Shown here: positions 33,501 to 46,881 of the stretch, in pieces
Numbering within the stretch: position 1 is the stretch's first letter
How the letters are laid out: the number at the start of each line of letters is the position of its first letter
DNA from: Riptortus pedestris
Lineage: Eukaryota; Arthropoda; Insecta; Hemiptera; Alydidae
DNA length: 64,000 nucleotides
NCBI GenBank assembly: GCA_019009955.1
Contig: CM032228.1
Span: 207,866,001-207,930,000 of the forward strand
Direction: 5' to 3'
The notes under the pieces: generated by a model
What the model was told of the DNA's origin: nothing
The model's database searches: none
Seen by the model: only the letters and a program-made list of their open reading frames with translations
Position numbers and translations under genes: made by a program

Positions 33501-36269
33501 GCTCCAGATTAGTCTTATTCTGAAGGATGGGTCACCTCTGAAAAACTGTTTTCGTAAACTGAAGATAACATTGCTGCTCTCTAAGACCAAGTGATTGTAG
33601 GTCACTTATTATTACTAAATTCCCCAAAAGTATTACGAAGGACAATGTAAAGATACATTTTGACAAATGGATGAAACTGACCGTGCTGTGGATATTCTTA
33701 TTATTAATAGAACCAATGTACCTACATGTTAACGTGATTTGACAGGAAGCATAACAACTGATCGCCAGTCTTAATGATACTCTACGTTTTCGTTTGGTGG
33801 AATTACGATGGTGTACTATACGTTCACTGGTGGCCAAGCTGAAAATACAGAACTTTATTCTCAGGGATTTGAGCGATTGTATGAACTTCTGTTTCAGAAA
33901 TAACTTTCCCTGGTCAATTGGAAGATTCTGCACCAAGATAAAACAAGTCCTCAATCCACGAGAATAATTAATAATATTGAAGAATTTCATGGTTTTCTTT
34001 GGGATGACAGTCCAATAATCAAGAGGATAAAAATTGATACCTGATATGTTTTTGAGTTGACTGACGGCTCGACAGTCCAACATGAAGGGAGGGTTAAACA
34101 TTGATGATTGAAAGCTATGAAGATATTTCGCAAATACAATTTTAATGTACCGAACAAACACTAATAAACTTTTTTTCGCCCTCTGAAAATAGTAATCCAT
34201 TAAAAGAGTAGAAAAAAAAACTCATAAAATTAAAATCCGTCACATGGTCACGGGTGTTGCGTAAACTTAGAAGATTTCCCACGTGCTGGAACGGTGCGCC
34301 AAGCTCTGAATTTAAATTTCTCCATCAATAAGAAGCCTATGTAACCGCAACTTCAAATTTAAGTTGAACAAGAGTTGATTAGTGGTACAACTGCTGAAAA
34401 GTAAAAATCCCATGAGTAGGATTCAGTGTTAACTGAACGTTTAAAACAGAAATACATATAACTCCCTTAATATTCAAAAAATCCGTCTCGCAGGTCCTGC
34501 GTTAGCATTTCCTAACCACTGGGAAATGATATTCTGATGATTTCACCACACCTCATCATCAATTCTCTATTTCTCCTGCTGTAAGAAGCCCATGTAAACA
34601 GGAATTAAATTATTAGTTGGACCAGAAATGTCTAGTAACTGACGGACTAAAAGTAAAAATCGGATGACTAGATGTGGAGGCACATAAAATATAGAAAGTA
34701 AGAAAGAAAAAAAATAGAAAGTGTGTATGATAAAATAGTAGAACAAAATTGAAATTCTGAATGATAGTATCCCAGATAGTTGGAATTTACAATTATTCCC
34801 TCTCGAAGCCCCTTCCCCCCGATATCCGATTTTAGTCACAAATATATAATATTTAGTATTCCATGAAACGGTTAAATACCAACATTTTGAGGTCGTGAAT
34901 CGATTTTATTTTCTCCTATACCATACTTAATATTGAACTGTCTCATTCAACACTAAAAATGATATTAGTTGATAACTGAAATCGGGGGGTTTAGTATATT
35001 CAAAATATCTCTGTCCTTAGAAGCCGTATCTCAAAATGTTATAAAACCAATCTGGTTATGCAATTGATGCTCTACAATTGTTGTTCGAAATATTTTTTTT
35101 GCAACTCAAGTATTAAAACAGTCATTTGAATTTTTTTTTTGTGTTCAGGCTTCTAGTCATCGTTTTTGTCCATAGAATTGGAGAATATATGAGATGAGAT
35201 CAAAGTCGAGATGTGTTATACCAGCAAGTGGGAAATCTGCTTAGTTTACGCAGCCCTTGAGAGACTCACTTTTTCAGAACCAACAATTAATTTCTAGAAT
35301 TTGCTCAACATTAGTGAAAGAACAAAAATGTCCCTAAATTTTCTGGAGTTTACAGGCAAGCATTTTTCATTTGCTCTGCAATTGCAAACTTCTCGTGATG
35401 AGAGAAGGAAATTACTGCCACTGTCGGTTTTCCACCGAAAACCATACTTTACCATTTACAATGGAAAAATACTGAATGGGAATAATTTTTTTCTCTAAGT
35501 CTTGTGTGGAAAAATAATTACTGAGGTTTCATTATTGCTATTCAGGAAATTCATAGAAAATTAGAACTAAACTTAAATCGACCAATGAAAGATATCTAAA
35601 GTTCATTTCCTGAGAAAAATTGTTATTTATTATTCACTGTTCATAACAAATAACTTTTTATTTATAAGTAGTACATAACTGCATTATTAATAACAAACAT
35701 AAATTGTTGCAGGATCTAAAAGAAAATATTACAATTATTTTCCATGCAGCAGCTGACGTTCAATTCAGTGTGAGTATAAATGACGCTTTACTAGAAAATG
35801 TGAAAGGAGTTAAAGCAATGCTGGATTTGGCAAAGAGTATGAAAAATATAAAGGTAAATTAATAATCCGTACTTCTGTCTGTTATCTATTCAATTATTTA
35901 CTTTAATTATGATTCTATGCTAGGTATTCGTTCATATTTCAACGGCCTTCAGTAACCACAACAAACCTCCAACTGAAGCCATTGAGAGAATACTGCCTTC
36001 TTGCCAGGACTGGAGAGTACTTTTGAAACTACAAGAAACTGAACCAAAATTTTTGCAACTCCTAAAAGAAAAGTATGTTATAGTACTAAAATATTAAAAA
36101 TATATGTGGTGTAGAAGACAATGAAGTCGCAGAAGTAGAGGTCTGGTCTTCTATACTACTCGTAGAAACTCTAGGTTCGTAATCCAGGAGATTATACACA
36201 ATTCCGTTTTTGAGGAGCAATACAGTACCACACTTGGATTAAGTGGAACAAAACAAAACTAAAACTCTT

Positions 36270-36363
<94 letters not shown>

Positions 36364-39300
36364 AGGAAAGGATTAATGCATAGGTACATACATCTACCGC
36401 TACTCTCAGCACGCTGAAGTCCCGCCCCAAGTGTGATCTTCATGACTGGCTCTAGGCAAACAACTGTCTCCATGACTGGATCTAGGCACACTACTGTCTC
36501 CATGACTGGCTCAGACACACTAATTTCTTCATAATTGGCTTTAGGCACTCTGCTGTCTTCATGACTGGCTTTAGGCATACTACTATCTCCATGACTGGCT
36601 CAGAAACGCTACTTACTTCATGATTGGCTTTAGGCACTCTGCTGTCTTCATGGTTGGCTTTAGGCATACTACTATCTCCATGACTGGCTCAGAAACGCTA
36701 CTTCCTTCATGATTGGCTTTAGGCACTCTGCTGTCTTCATGGTTGGCTTTAGGCATACTACTATCTCCATGACTGGCTCAGAAACGCTACTTCCTTCAAG
36801 ATTGGCTTTAGGCACTCTGGTGTCTTCATGGTTGGCTTTAGACATACTACTATCTCCATGACTGGCTCAGAAACGTTACTTCCTTCATGATTGGCTTTAG
36901 GCACCCAACTGTCTTCATGACTGGCTTTAGGCATGCTACTATCTCCATGACAGGCTCAGAAACGCTACTTACTTCATGATTAGCTTTAGGCACTCTGCTG
37001 TCTTCATGACTGGCTTTAGGCATACTACTATCTCCATGACTGGCTCAGAAACGCTACTTCCTTCATGATTGGCTTTAGGCACTCTGCTGTCTTCATGGTT
37101 GGCTTTAGGCATACTACTATCTCCATGACAGGCTCAGAAACGCTACTTACTTCATGATTGGCTTTAGGCACTCTGCTGTCTTCATGACTGGCTTTAGGCA
37201 TACTACTATCTCCATGACTGGCTCAGAAACGCTACTTCCTTCATGATTGGCTTTAGGCACTCTGCTGTCTTCATGGTTGGCTTTAGGCATACTACTATCT
37301 CCATGAAAGGCTCAGAAACGCAACTTCCTTCATGATTGGCTTTAGGCACCCAACTGTCTTCATGACTGGCTCTAGGCACACTGACGTTCCTCATGACCTT
37401 CTAGGCTCTCTACTGATTTTCATGACCCGCTCTAGCCACACTACTATCTTCATCACAGGCTTTAGACATACACCTATTTTTAATAACTACTCTAGGAATT
37501 AGTTAGTATTTTTGTAAATACCACTGAGTAGATCCATTAATCCGATAATAGGTTGCTGGGAAATATATATTTTCCCTACACAGTTACTTTGAGATGGATC
37601 AAAATAAACCTTATGAGTGTGAAATATCACTGTCACAGCAGAAATTCCAAGTGCTGTGTAGATGAGTTCTTAGTAAATGAAAATGAAATTGGAGATGGCA
37701 CCACCATTGTATTACTTCATCTCTTAGTTTACACAGCCCCTGCATAAAGGAAGTTTATTTCTAATAACAATACATACCGGCTCTAGTAGGCCTAGACACA
37801 AATGGTCTCGGTGGGAGGCCTTGTTATCATGAACACCAGAGCATATGTATATGCGCTGCAGGCACACTTCTAATTGTATTACTAGAAATTACCAATACCA
37901 TAAAAATAATATTATAACCATTATATTATAATGTACAATACTTTATGTTTTCTAGACTGCTCTGTGGCCACCCGAACCCATACACTTGGAGTAAATCTTT
38001 AGCTGAGCAAGTTGTTAATGAATACAGAATTTACTTTCCTGTTGTAATCATGAGACCAGCAGTAGGTTAGTAATTTTTAACATAATGTATAGACTTCGTT
38101 TAAAAAATTTAAAACGCCAATGGAAAACAGAATATTTAAACCAAACATGAAATTGGCTAATTACTTTGCTTGCTGAACACTAAGTAAAATTAGGACTGGT
38201 TCGAAAAAACTCTTGCCCAAGAAACGAAATAATCATAGAAGCTTTAAGACAGCTCCTAACAACTTTTATTTACTTGACAAATTCTAAGAATGAAAGTGAA
38301 ACTACTGTTTCATAGCATTGTTCCACCCATTGACAGCTATCGTATATACAAGCAGCGTAGTAAAATTTTAGACAGGCTTGAGAATGGCGCTTCATAGAAG
38401 AATAATAATAGAATATCATTGAAATTCACATAGGATATCAGACAAACCCTAGGGTTCGTTTATGTAGAATTTACTTATAGTTTACAGTATAAAATATCTA
38501 CAATGGCAGTAAAAAAAAGTTGTTATTGTTATTTGCGTTCTATTTATACAATTAATTGTAGAGTACAAAATTGTTCCTGTTGATCTGAAATAAAAACATC
38601 GTGAATGAAATGAGTGTTTTCTATAGACTTCAATATCATGAGTCAGAAGATTACTGTTTATTAAACCATTAAAGGATGCGTCTTCATAAAACAATGCACA
38701 ATTATGTGTAAATTTTATAATGTCGTGAATTTAATATCCTGCATTACAAATAGTACAAAACGCTAGTGGCGTCGTGTTCTATAGCAGTCCCTGGTGGTGT
38801 GGGATAGATTAGCCCGAGCTACTCATTTTGGAGGCTTTTATCTAGACCTAATTCCCATGAACACAATTTGTTCCGAATTCCAATTTTCTAAATGACAAAA
38901 CAATCATTTACATGCCGTTTTCTCTAAAAACTCCGTGATAAATACTGAAAACTCAAGCGTGAGTCAACAATTTTATTGGGCACTAACGATTGAACCGAAC
39001 TTAACAAAACTTGGCATGTGAACTCACATTGACTCTGCCGTGGTTATAAGTTATATCAAAGTTTTTAGGGACGACCAGGAGTGGGGGTTGTATGGGAGGT
39101 TATTGGTTTTTCGGCAAAGGTACACATAATAAAATTTGTTTAATTTTTTATTTAAACAACCATTTATTATATGCATTGTTATCGTTTAATGAAGTATAAA
39201 AAATATATACACTAAAGACTATTCCAGGAGAGCAATTTTATTAGTACTCATTAAACTTTATTAATGTTCAGGCATGTTATGACAAATGATGTTCTGTTTT

Positions 39301-39423
39301 AGCAGATTTCCTTAGAAAAAAATAGCTATTGAGGTTGTACTCATGACGCGATTTTCGAATAAGTTTCTCAAATGTCCATCGATCTTACCTAGTAGATGAC
39401 GAAAATGAGGTCCATTCAAAATG

Positions 39424-39491
<68 letters not shown>

Positions 39492-42400
39492 CTGTTACCG
39501 CTCTAGCAGCCGCAATTTCGTATAATCGTTACCAAACGGGATATAAGAGATTCATGTAAAAAGAAAAAATCAAGTTCGTTAACGGCTGCAATCGGACTAT
39601 GAGAAGGGGGGTTAAGAGGAGAGGAATTTCGAAAATTCGAAATATCTTCGTTATTATACGCCGGATCGAAAAAGTGTTTAGAACGAATGTTACTGCGAAA
39701 ATTTAATGTCCTATAAATGTTGTTATATACATATTTTCTCCATCTTGAATATACGAGATATTTGGAGTTTTTATTTGTCAGCCTTCAGTAGACCCCCACT
39801 TATAGTTATGTCTTATTAACAGCATAGCTGTTATATTATTCTAAGTGTAAATACTAAATATTGTTTTCATTGAAATTATATTGTGAGAGGTACATGCAAA
39901 TACCTTGTGTGATGACGGCATCATTTAAGATTTTGCGATCTTAACTCATAAATGTTTATTTGACCTATACCATACTCAATATTTAGACGTTTCTGTCGAC
40001 ACTAAATATGATATTTGTTATTGGCTGAAATCGGATATGGAATAGGAGGGGTTTAGAGGGGAGTGGATTCAAAAATTCAAAATATCTCCGTTATAATGAG
40101 TCGCTTCGTAAAATGTTATAGAATCATTCTTGCGAAACTATTAATGTTCTACAATAGTTGTTCTTTGCATTTTTCCGTAAGTCAAGTATTAAGCGAGTTA
40201 TTCCCATTTTCTTGATTTCAGTCACCCAACTTCACACTAGTTGCCAGCGAAGTTTCTAATTCCTTAAAATATACGCTATTTGATTTAAATATGAACCAAA
40301 ATGGGTGAAATAGTTGTAAAGGATTGTATTTAAGTTCCTATGTGTTTCATTTTCCATTCTGGAGAGAAATAGAGTTATAGCATGGATTTTAATGATGGTG
40401 TACTTAAGTTCACCCTGGCCAAATACCAAAAAATTTGCCCAAGGGGCATGATCTTATATTATTTCTTACTTTTACCATTTTAATTAACAGATTCTTATAT
40501 AAGTCGAAGTAAAACGATTTTTCTCTTTGCTACCAAAATTTAGTATCACTTCTGATGAAGAAGAAAGTGACAATGAAGGAGAAAATGCACACGGATGCCC
40601 CAAAATGGATGAAGGAAATTTTCAAATTGAAATGAATGAAGTATTGGAACATTTCAATATTGAGGGTGAAAGAGGGAAGAGGATGTTATGAAGAATACGT
40701 TAATAACAAAAAGTGTATCAGGGTGTATCATACACCCTCCGTCGGGCGCGTGATCTCTCAGATACACAGTTTCTAGAAAAAATATTTGCCACACCTCCTA
40801 GCAGAGAGTGGTGGTGTAGTGCTCCGAGTTATGTGCTTTATAGGACTCCCCCTCAAGGTATGTTGAGTCACTGTGTTTAACGGAGTCGTGTGTTTCACCT
40901 GTCATTAAATTTTATCTCCTAGATACCACGCGCCCGATCTCGTAAGTTTTTTTGAAATCTGTATTTCATAAATATGTACATCAATTAATTTTCTCTTTAT
41001 TAAATGGAATCTCTAGAACTTGTACAATGATATATTGCACGACGCAGTGACAATAGTAGACGTTTACCAACCGAACCAAGGACGAAACTTTAAGACTACA
41101 GAGACTCATAAGAGTACACTAGCTCATTGGACTATAGATTGAACTCAAGTATAGAACAGCATAAAAAAAGGCCCTCCGCTGCAACGAACAAAAGAAAATG
41201 ATGTGAACCAAGCAAAACTGAAAATAAATGTAGGTGTACTAATTACTGTTGTGAGATTTGCAAAAACAAAATTTGTTAACAACATAGTTCCATGCTTTGT
41301 CCTAATTGTAATGCAGCTCTGCAAAAGAAATAACAATTAAACTGGTATTTTTAAAATTTGTTGATCATTTTCATTAAGTCTTATCTAAAAGTGATTTCAT
41401 GCTACTTATTTTTGATTGAAGTTATATTTAGATAATTTTTTTATATTGTTCATAAATTGAAATGAAATATGAATAATTAAGGCATGTGCGTTTAAACAAT
41501 TCCTTTTGATATTTGTGTTTTTTAATTATATTTTAAAAATTATCGTCCACCGTTTCTTTATATTATAATACTTGTCAATTTTAAAAATTATTTACTTCTT
41601 TCAAACAAATACTTCCTCTTTTATGGTTTCTAATCACACGCTGAACATTTTAGTGCAAAATATATATTAAAAAACTGTATTTCCGTAAAAACGGTTGAGG
41701 ATGATCTGTGAGATACACGCGCCCGATGGCGGAATATTCTTGACGCGCGCGACCGAGGGTTAAATGGTATGACAACAAAGTGTTGACTTAGTGGCATATT
41801 CGTTGCACTTTATAGAACAGGTTACCGCTCCTACAAGTATAACATGAACATTTTCAAGTAATAATTGGATTTTGTGGTTAATAACGCATTGCTATTTTGC
41901 AAAAAGAATACCCTAAACAAATTGACTTTAAAACAATTTCGAATACACATTGCAGAGGATATTCTGCTGGACCGGCGAGCTAAAAGAGCTAGTGGAACCA
42001 GGACCACCAATTACAGTCAAGAACTGCTGCAGCTCTCATAGCCAATGCAGCAAGACTTGATGAGATTCACCATTGGCAAGTATTCACTACAAAAGGAAAG
42101 TGTAGACTGTATCACCAAAATCAAACGGTTGTTTTATGCCGAAAATGTAATGTGAGACTTTGTAACACACCCGTGAAAGGCCCTGTTTTCTTGAATGAAT
42201 GGAAGGTTTAATGATATTTTTGACGGATTTATATTTTGTTTACAATGTACTTATTTTTTATTTACAACACGTTTCTTTTATTACATAATAAATTATTTAA
42301 TTACATTTTCAGAAACTATGTCAGTTTATTAACATAACTTACACCCCCATTGATTTACGGTGATTGGCCAGAGTGAACTTAAAGACACCACTAAGGTTTT

Positions 42401-44340
42401 AGGGTAACTGTCCAAAGTGTACTTAAAGGCACCATGTAATATTTTTGTCCCGAAAAAAAAAATTAAGTAAAACCTTATATATTCTATTTATTAGGGACGC
42501 AAAAAAATGAGTTTTTAAGAAAAGTTTTCATTTCAAGTCATTTTTTGAGTTTCTAGCCAATTAAGGGTTAGTGATGTAAATATTAGCCCCCCCCCCGCCC
42601 CAACTCATTTGTTATTTATTTTCAATAGGAAATAATTCCGTTATTTATTTCCAATAAAAATGTAAACTATTAGAGTTTTTTCGATTATTTAATTTTTAAA
42701 ATACATTATTTAAAATAAGTCATATTGAATTTACACAGCGTGTGATAGCGAAACTTGTGCGGAATCAAACTCTTTATTGTGGTAAATATTATATTACTTC
42801 ATCTGATATGTTGACGTCATTGAAATAACTATGTACTATCTCTAACTATTAAACGTTACTTGGTTATCTTATTAATGCAAAAGTCAATTCGGTTTAAATT
42901 CAATATGATTTTTGAAGGAAGGGCAACGATCTCTTCCCCTCATTGAATATAAATTAAATCATTTTTAGGGTACCACAGTCATTAATTTCACCAGATATTT
43001 AGTGACGAAATTCATTATATAACGTCCTAAAATCCCACCCTGGCTAGTAAAGGGTGGTAACCAGTAGATAACCCGTCCCGATTAGCCTAAGTTGCAAAAA
43101 GTGGACGTTAATAAATAATAATAATAATTTCACCAGATATATAAATTATTATCAAATTCGAATGGTTTAATGTTTTGAATAAATAATTTAAGTTAAACAA
43201 TAATTGATAACTCTCATGCGGAGCGGAAGTTGTGTTAATTCCTGCGAAATGTTGGCTTTGTTGTTTGTTGGAGTTAGTTTCAACAGACATTTACTATTAT
43301 GAATATAACGTTATGTATACCGTATAACTAACCTTAAACAGGGTGTGCTCGGTTTAGTTTTTAACAGGATTTATCTTCACTATAGATGATATTCCCACAG
43401 ATGATATAAGTGCCCTAAAGTTATCTGGCACTTACAAGTGAACAATACGCCCAGATGGGAAGTGCAATTGTGCACATTGAAGCCTTGCTATAAAAATACC
43501 CTCTTTATTCAGTCATCAATGATTTCCCGGCGATCGCCTGGTACCTTAGCTAATTGTTATATACGTTTCAACATCTTAATAAATTACAGTTCTTTTTTTT
43601 TTAATTTTTTAGTTATTGGAAGCGTCCGTGAAGACCCTATATTGGGGTGGGGAGATACATTAGGAGCCTATTCAGCAACAACATTAGGCATTTTCTTGGG
43701 AATAATAAGGGTTGTGAAAAGCAATGGGGACAATCATAATGATCACATTCCTGTTGATATAGCAACACGAGCAGAGCTCATAGCTGCGAAAAAAGCTGTC
43801 GAAACGTGAGTAAAATTCTTTTTAATTTACTACTTATTGCCTATACACAATTTTTGTTGATATGCTTTCTATGATTAACTGCTATCATACCCCGGGGTTT
43901 GGTTAAAGATTCTTAATCATTACACGACGTTGATCCATCTTTTACTCAATGTTTGATGATTAAGTAACTTTTAGCAAGTTTCCTATAAGGGAAAATAGTG
44001 TGTGTGTGTGTGTGTTTGTGTGTGTGTGATGAGTGTTCATGATTTAGCGATGGTAATTGTTTTCTTCATCGATACCAAACTTGATATAAATGCATGTAAA
44101 AACTATAGACGAAGTTTGTGGAACAGCTGAAATCAGACCAGGTGGAGGGGGAGACTATAGAGTAGGGGAATTTCTCCTTTTTCTCTTTCTTGGTTATTAA
44201 CAGAGATACTGGCATTTTAGCAGATTTCCCTTAAGGGAAATCAGCTATTGAGGTTGTACTCATGACGGAATTTTCGAAATATTTCTTCAAATGTCCATCG
44301 ATCCTACCTAGTAGATGACGAAAATGAGGTCCTTTCAAAA

Positions 44341-44402
<62 letters not shown>

Positions 44403-46832
44403 GACTGTTACCGCTCTAGCGGTTGCAATTATTGTTTAATCGTTACCAAACTTGAAATTTAGTCGTTTTTGTAAAAAGAAAGATCAAGTTCGTTAACGGC
44501 TGAAATCGGGCCAGGGGGAGGGGGGGTTTAGAGGGGAGGATTTTCGAAAATTCGAAATATCTCCGTTACCATAGGTCGGATCGAAAAATTGTATAGACCT
44601 AATCATATTACAAATTAAATTTACTATAAATATTGTTATATACATTTATTCAATATCTTGAATATTAACCGAGATATTTTCATTTTTCAGTCATCAGCAA
44701 ACCGCCACTTCTACTCATGTTACATAAACAATACTATGCTACATAATAAATCATTATTCGAAGTTTAAATACCAAACATTGTATTGAAGAGACATTTATT
44801 ATACGAGATGCATGCAAATATGTTCTGGTGACCCCCCCCCCCTCCCGTCTTAAGGTTTTGACTACTAAAATTTGATTGATTGAGATAACAATTATTCTGA
44901 CTCTTTATTAATTACAGTACTAGATATAGTCACTAGTTCTCAATAAAATGAATATGTTATATTCTGATATATTTCAGTAATTGTTTTTTTTTTCGGTGTG
45001 AGGCGTGCAGACCAGTTTGTATACATTTATAACCCAACGCTTCCTGTCGGCAGGTTATTGAAATTGGATGAAACATTTCTTATTTCCGTTTGTATTTATT
45101 CAAGGTGGTGTTATGCTAGCAGTATGTAGATTTATCTATTACTGTGACGGACTTTTTTACGGGTTGACCTCTTCCATATTTCATTTTGCCAAACTTAGAC
45201 TCGTCCACCTCCACAATAATTTCTTGTCCTCCAATTTTCGAGCTGGCGTCAATGACATTAAGCATGCACACTTCTCGGCAGAACATTTTCCAATCTACTA
45301 GAGTACGCTTGTTTATTTTTCGTTCGTTAATGATGAAATTGTTCATGCACCTCCCAAACCAAAATCTTGTCAGGCGCAACACATCACAGATACTCAGGTG
45401 ACTATGAGAAAACCAGGAACCACTTCTCACACTCCTACAAATATCATGATGATTTTGGCCTTTTCTTCTGCATCGCCATTGGAACCCATCAGCAAAATTT
45501 GATTTGATATGAATAGTAAACACTAGCAAAAAGCAATATGTCGGACGGTAGCAAAAAACAAGATGTCGGACAGTGACGTACCAAGATGGCGGCTAGGGGG
45601 GGGACTAAAATGCACTTTAGCCCCGTATTTATATTTATCTATTGTTAAACATTACGAGGGAAATATGCTAAATTTCACGATAACTTTTCGTTTCACATGT
45701 CATAGACACCATAACTGCATTTTGTTTCTTTCGTGTGTGTTTGTTTATTTGTTTGTTTGTTACCTTTTCACACATAAACGGCTGAACCGAATTTTATGAA
45801 ACTTGGTATGTACATTACTACTAACCCAACTTAGACTATAGGCTATATTAATTTTCTTTGAGACGAACAGGAGTGGCGTTATAAGGGAGGTCTGAAATTA
45901 AAAATAGCGATATTTCATTTCGTACTGGTTTTTCGATAAATATGCACCTAACAAAAGAATTTTAAATATTATGAAAATATGGTCAAACATGCAATGGACC
46001 ATTATTTGCAGGTGAGTAAATATTTCGAATAAAATATTATTAATTCAAGTTTATTTATACACATCGGTGCATGCTATAAAATGTGTTGCACTCCTTTATA
46101 AACGTCAATCTTCCATGTATATAAATATGTCTCGTTATTGCTGTAACTTATGACAACATGGAATAGAGTAAGCTTCAAATATGCAATAACGGGCAATCAT
46201 TAGACCTACATAATTTGCATTACATAGTATTAATAATTTATGTAAAAATTTAATTTTTGTGTTCGACAATGCTCAATTTATTGAGGGAAACAATTTACAT
46301 AGCCCATAGTAATTCTGAAACCTGCTGCATATGTATACATACCAAAAAGTAAAAAAGTCCGACACGCAGGGGCTGCGTTAACTAAGCCATTTCCCAAGTG
46401 CGCCATGTATTTGCATTTATTTCAAAACTTAAATGTTCAATGAGAACAATATTTAGTATTTAAGCTTCAAATAAAGTACTTCATAACATAATAGAATATT
46501 GAAAATATGAGATGAGTAGGAGAAGGGCTTTACTGAAGACCGAAAACTAAAAAATGCAAATATCTTAGTAAATATTCAAGATAATGAAAACATTTACATA
46601 ACAACATTTATAGAACATTACATTTGCAATAAGATTGATTCTATATATTTTTTTCAATCCGACGCATAATAACGGAGATATTAAGCAATTTCGAAATTCT
46701 CCCCCTCTAAACCCCCCTCTCCCTAGTTCGATTTCAGCCATTAACGAATTTGATCTTTCTTTTTGTATAAAACGATTATATATCAAGTTTGGTAACGATA
46801 AGTAAAAAATTGCGACCGCTAGAGCGGTAACA

Positions 46833-46881
<49 letters not shown>

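Noticed and set aside
36276..37394. Minus-strand frames with repeated SHEDS/KANHE-like peptides
   Set aside because: They are read from the 89-bp minisatellite. Because 89 is not a multiple of three, the frame rotates every unit, so a protein is not being maintained.
36435..37475. CRISPR-like regular repeats
   Set aside because: Repeats are contiguous with no unique spacers, and the sequence is eukaryotic; it is a minisatellite.
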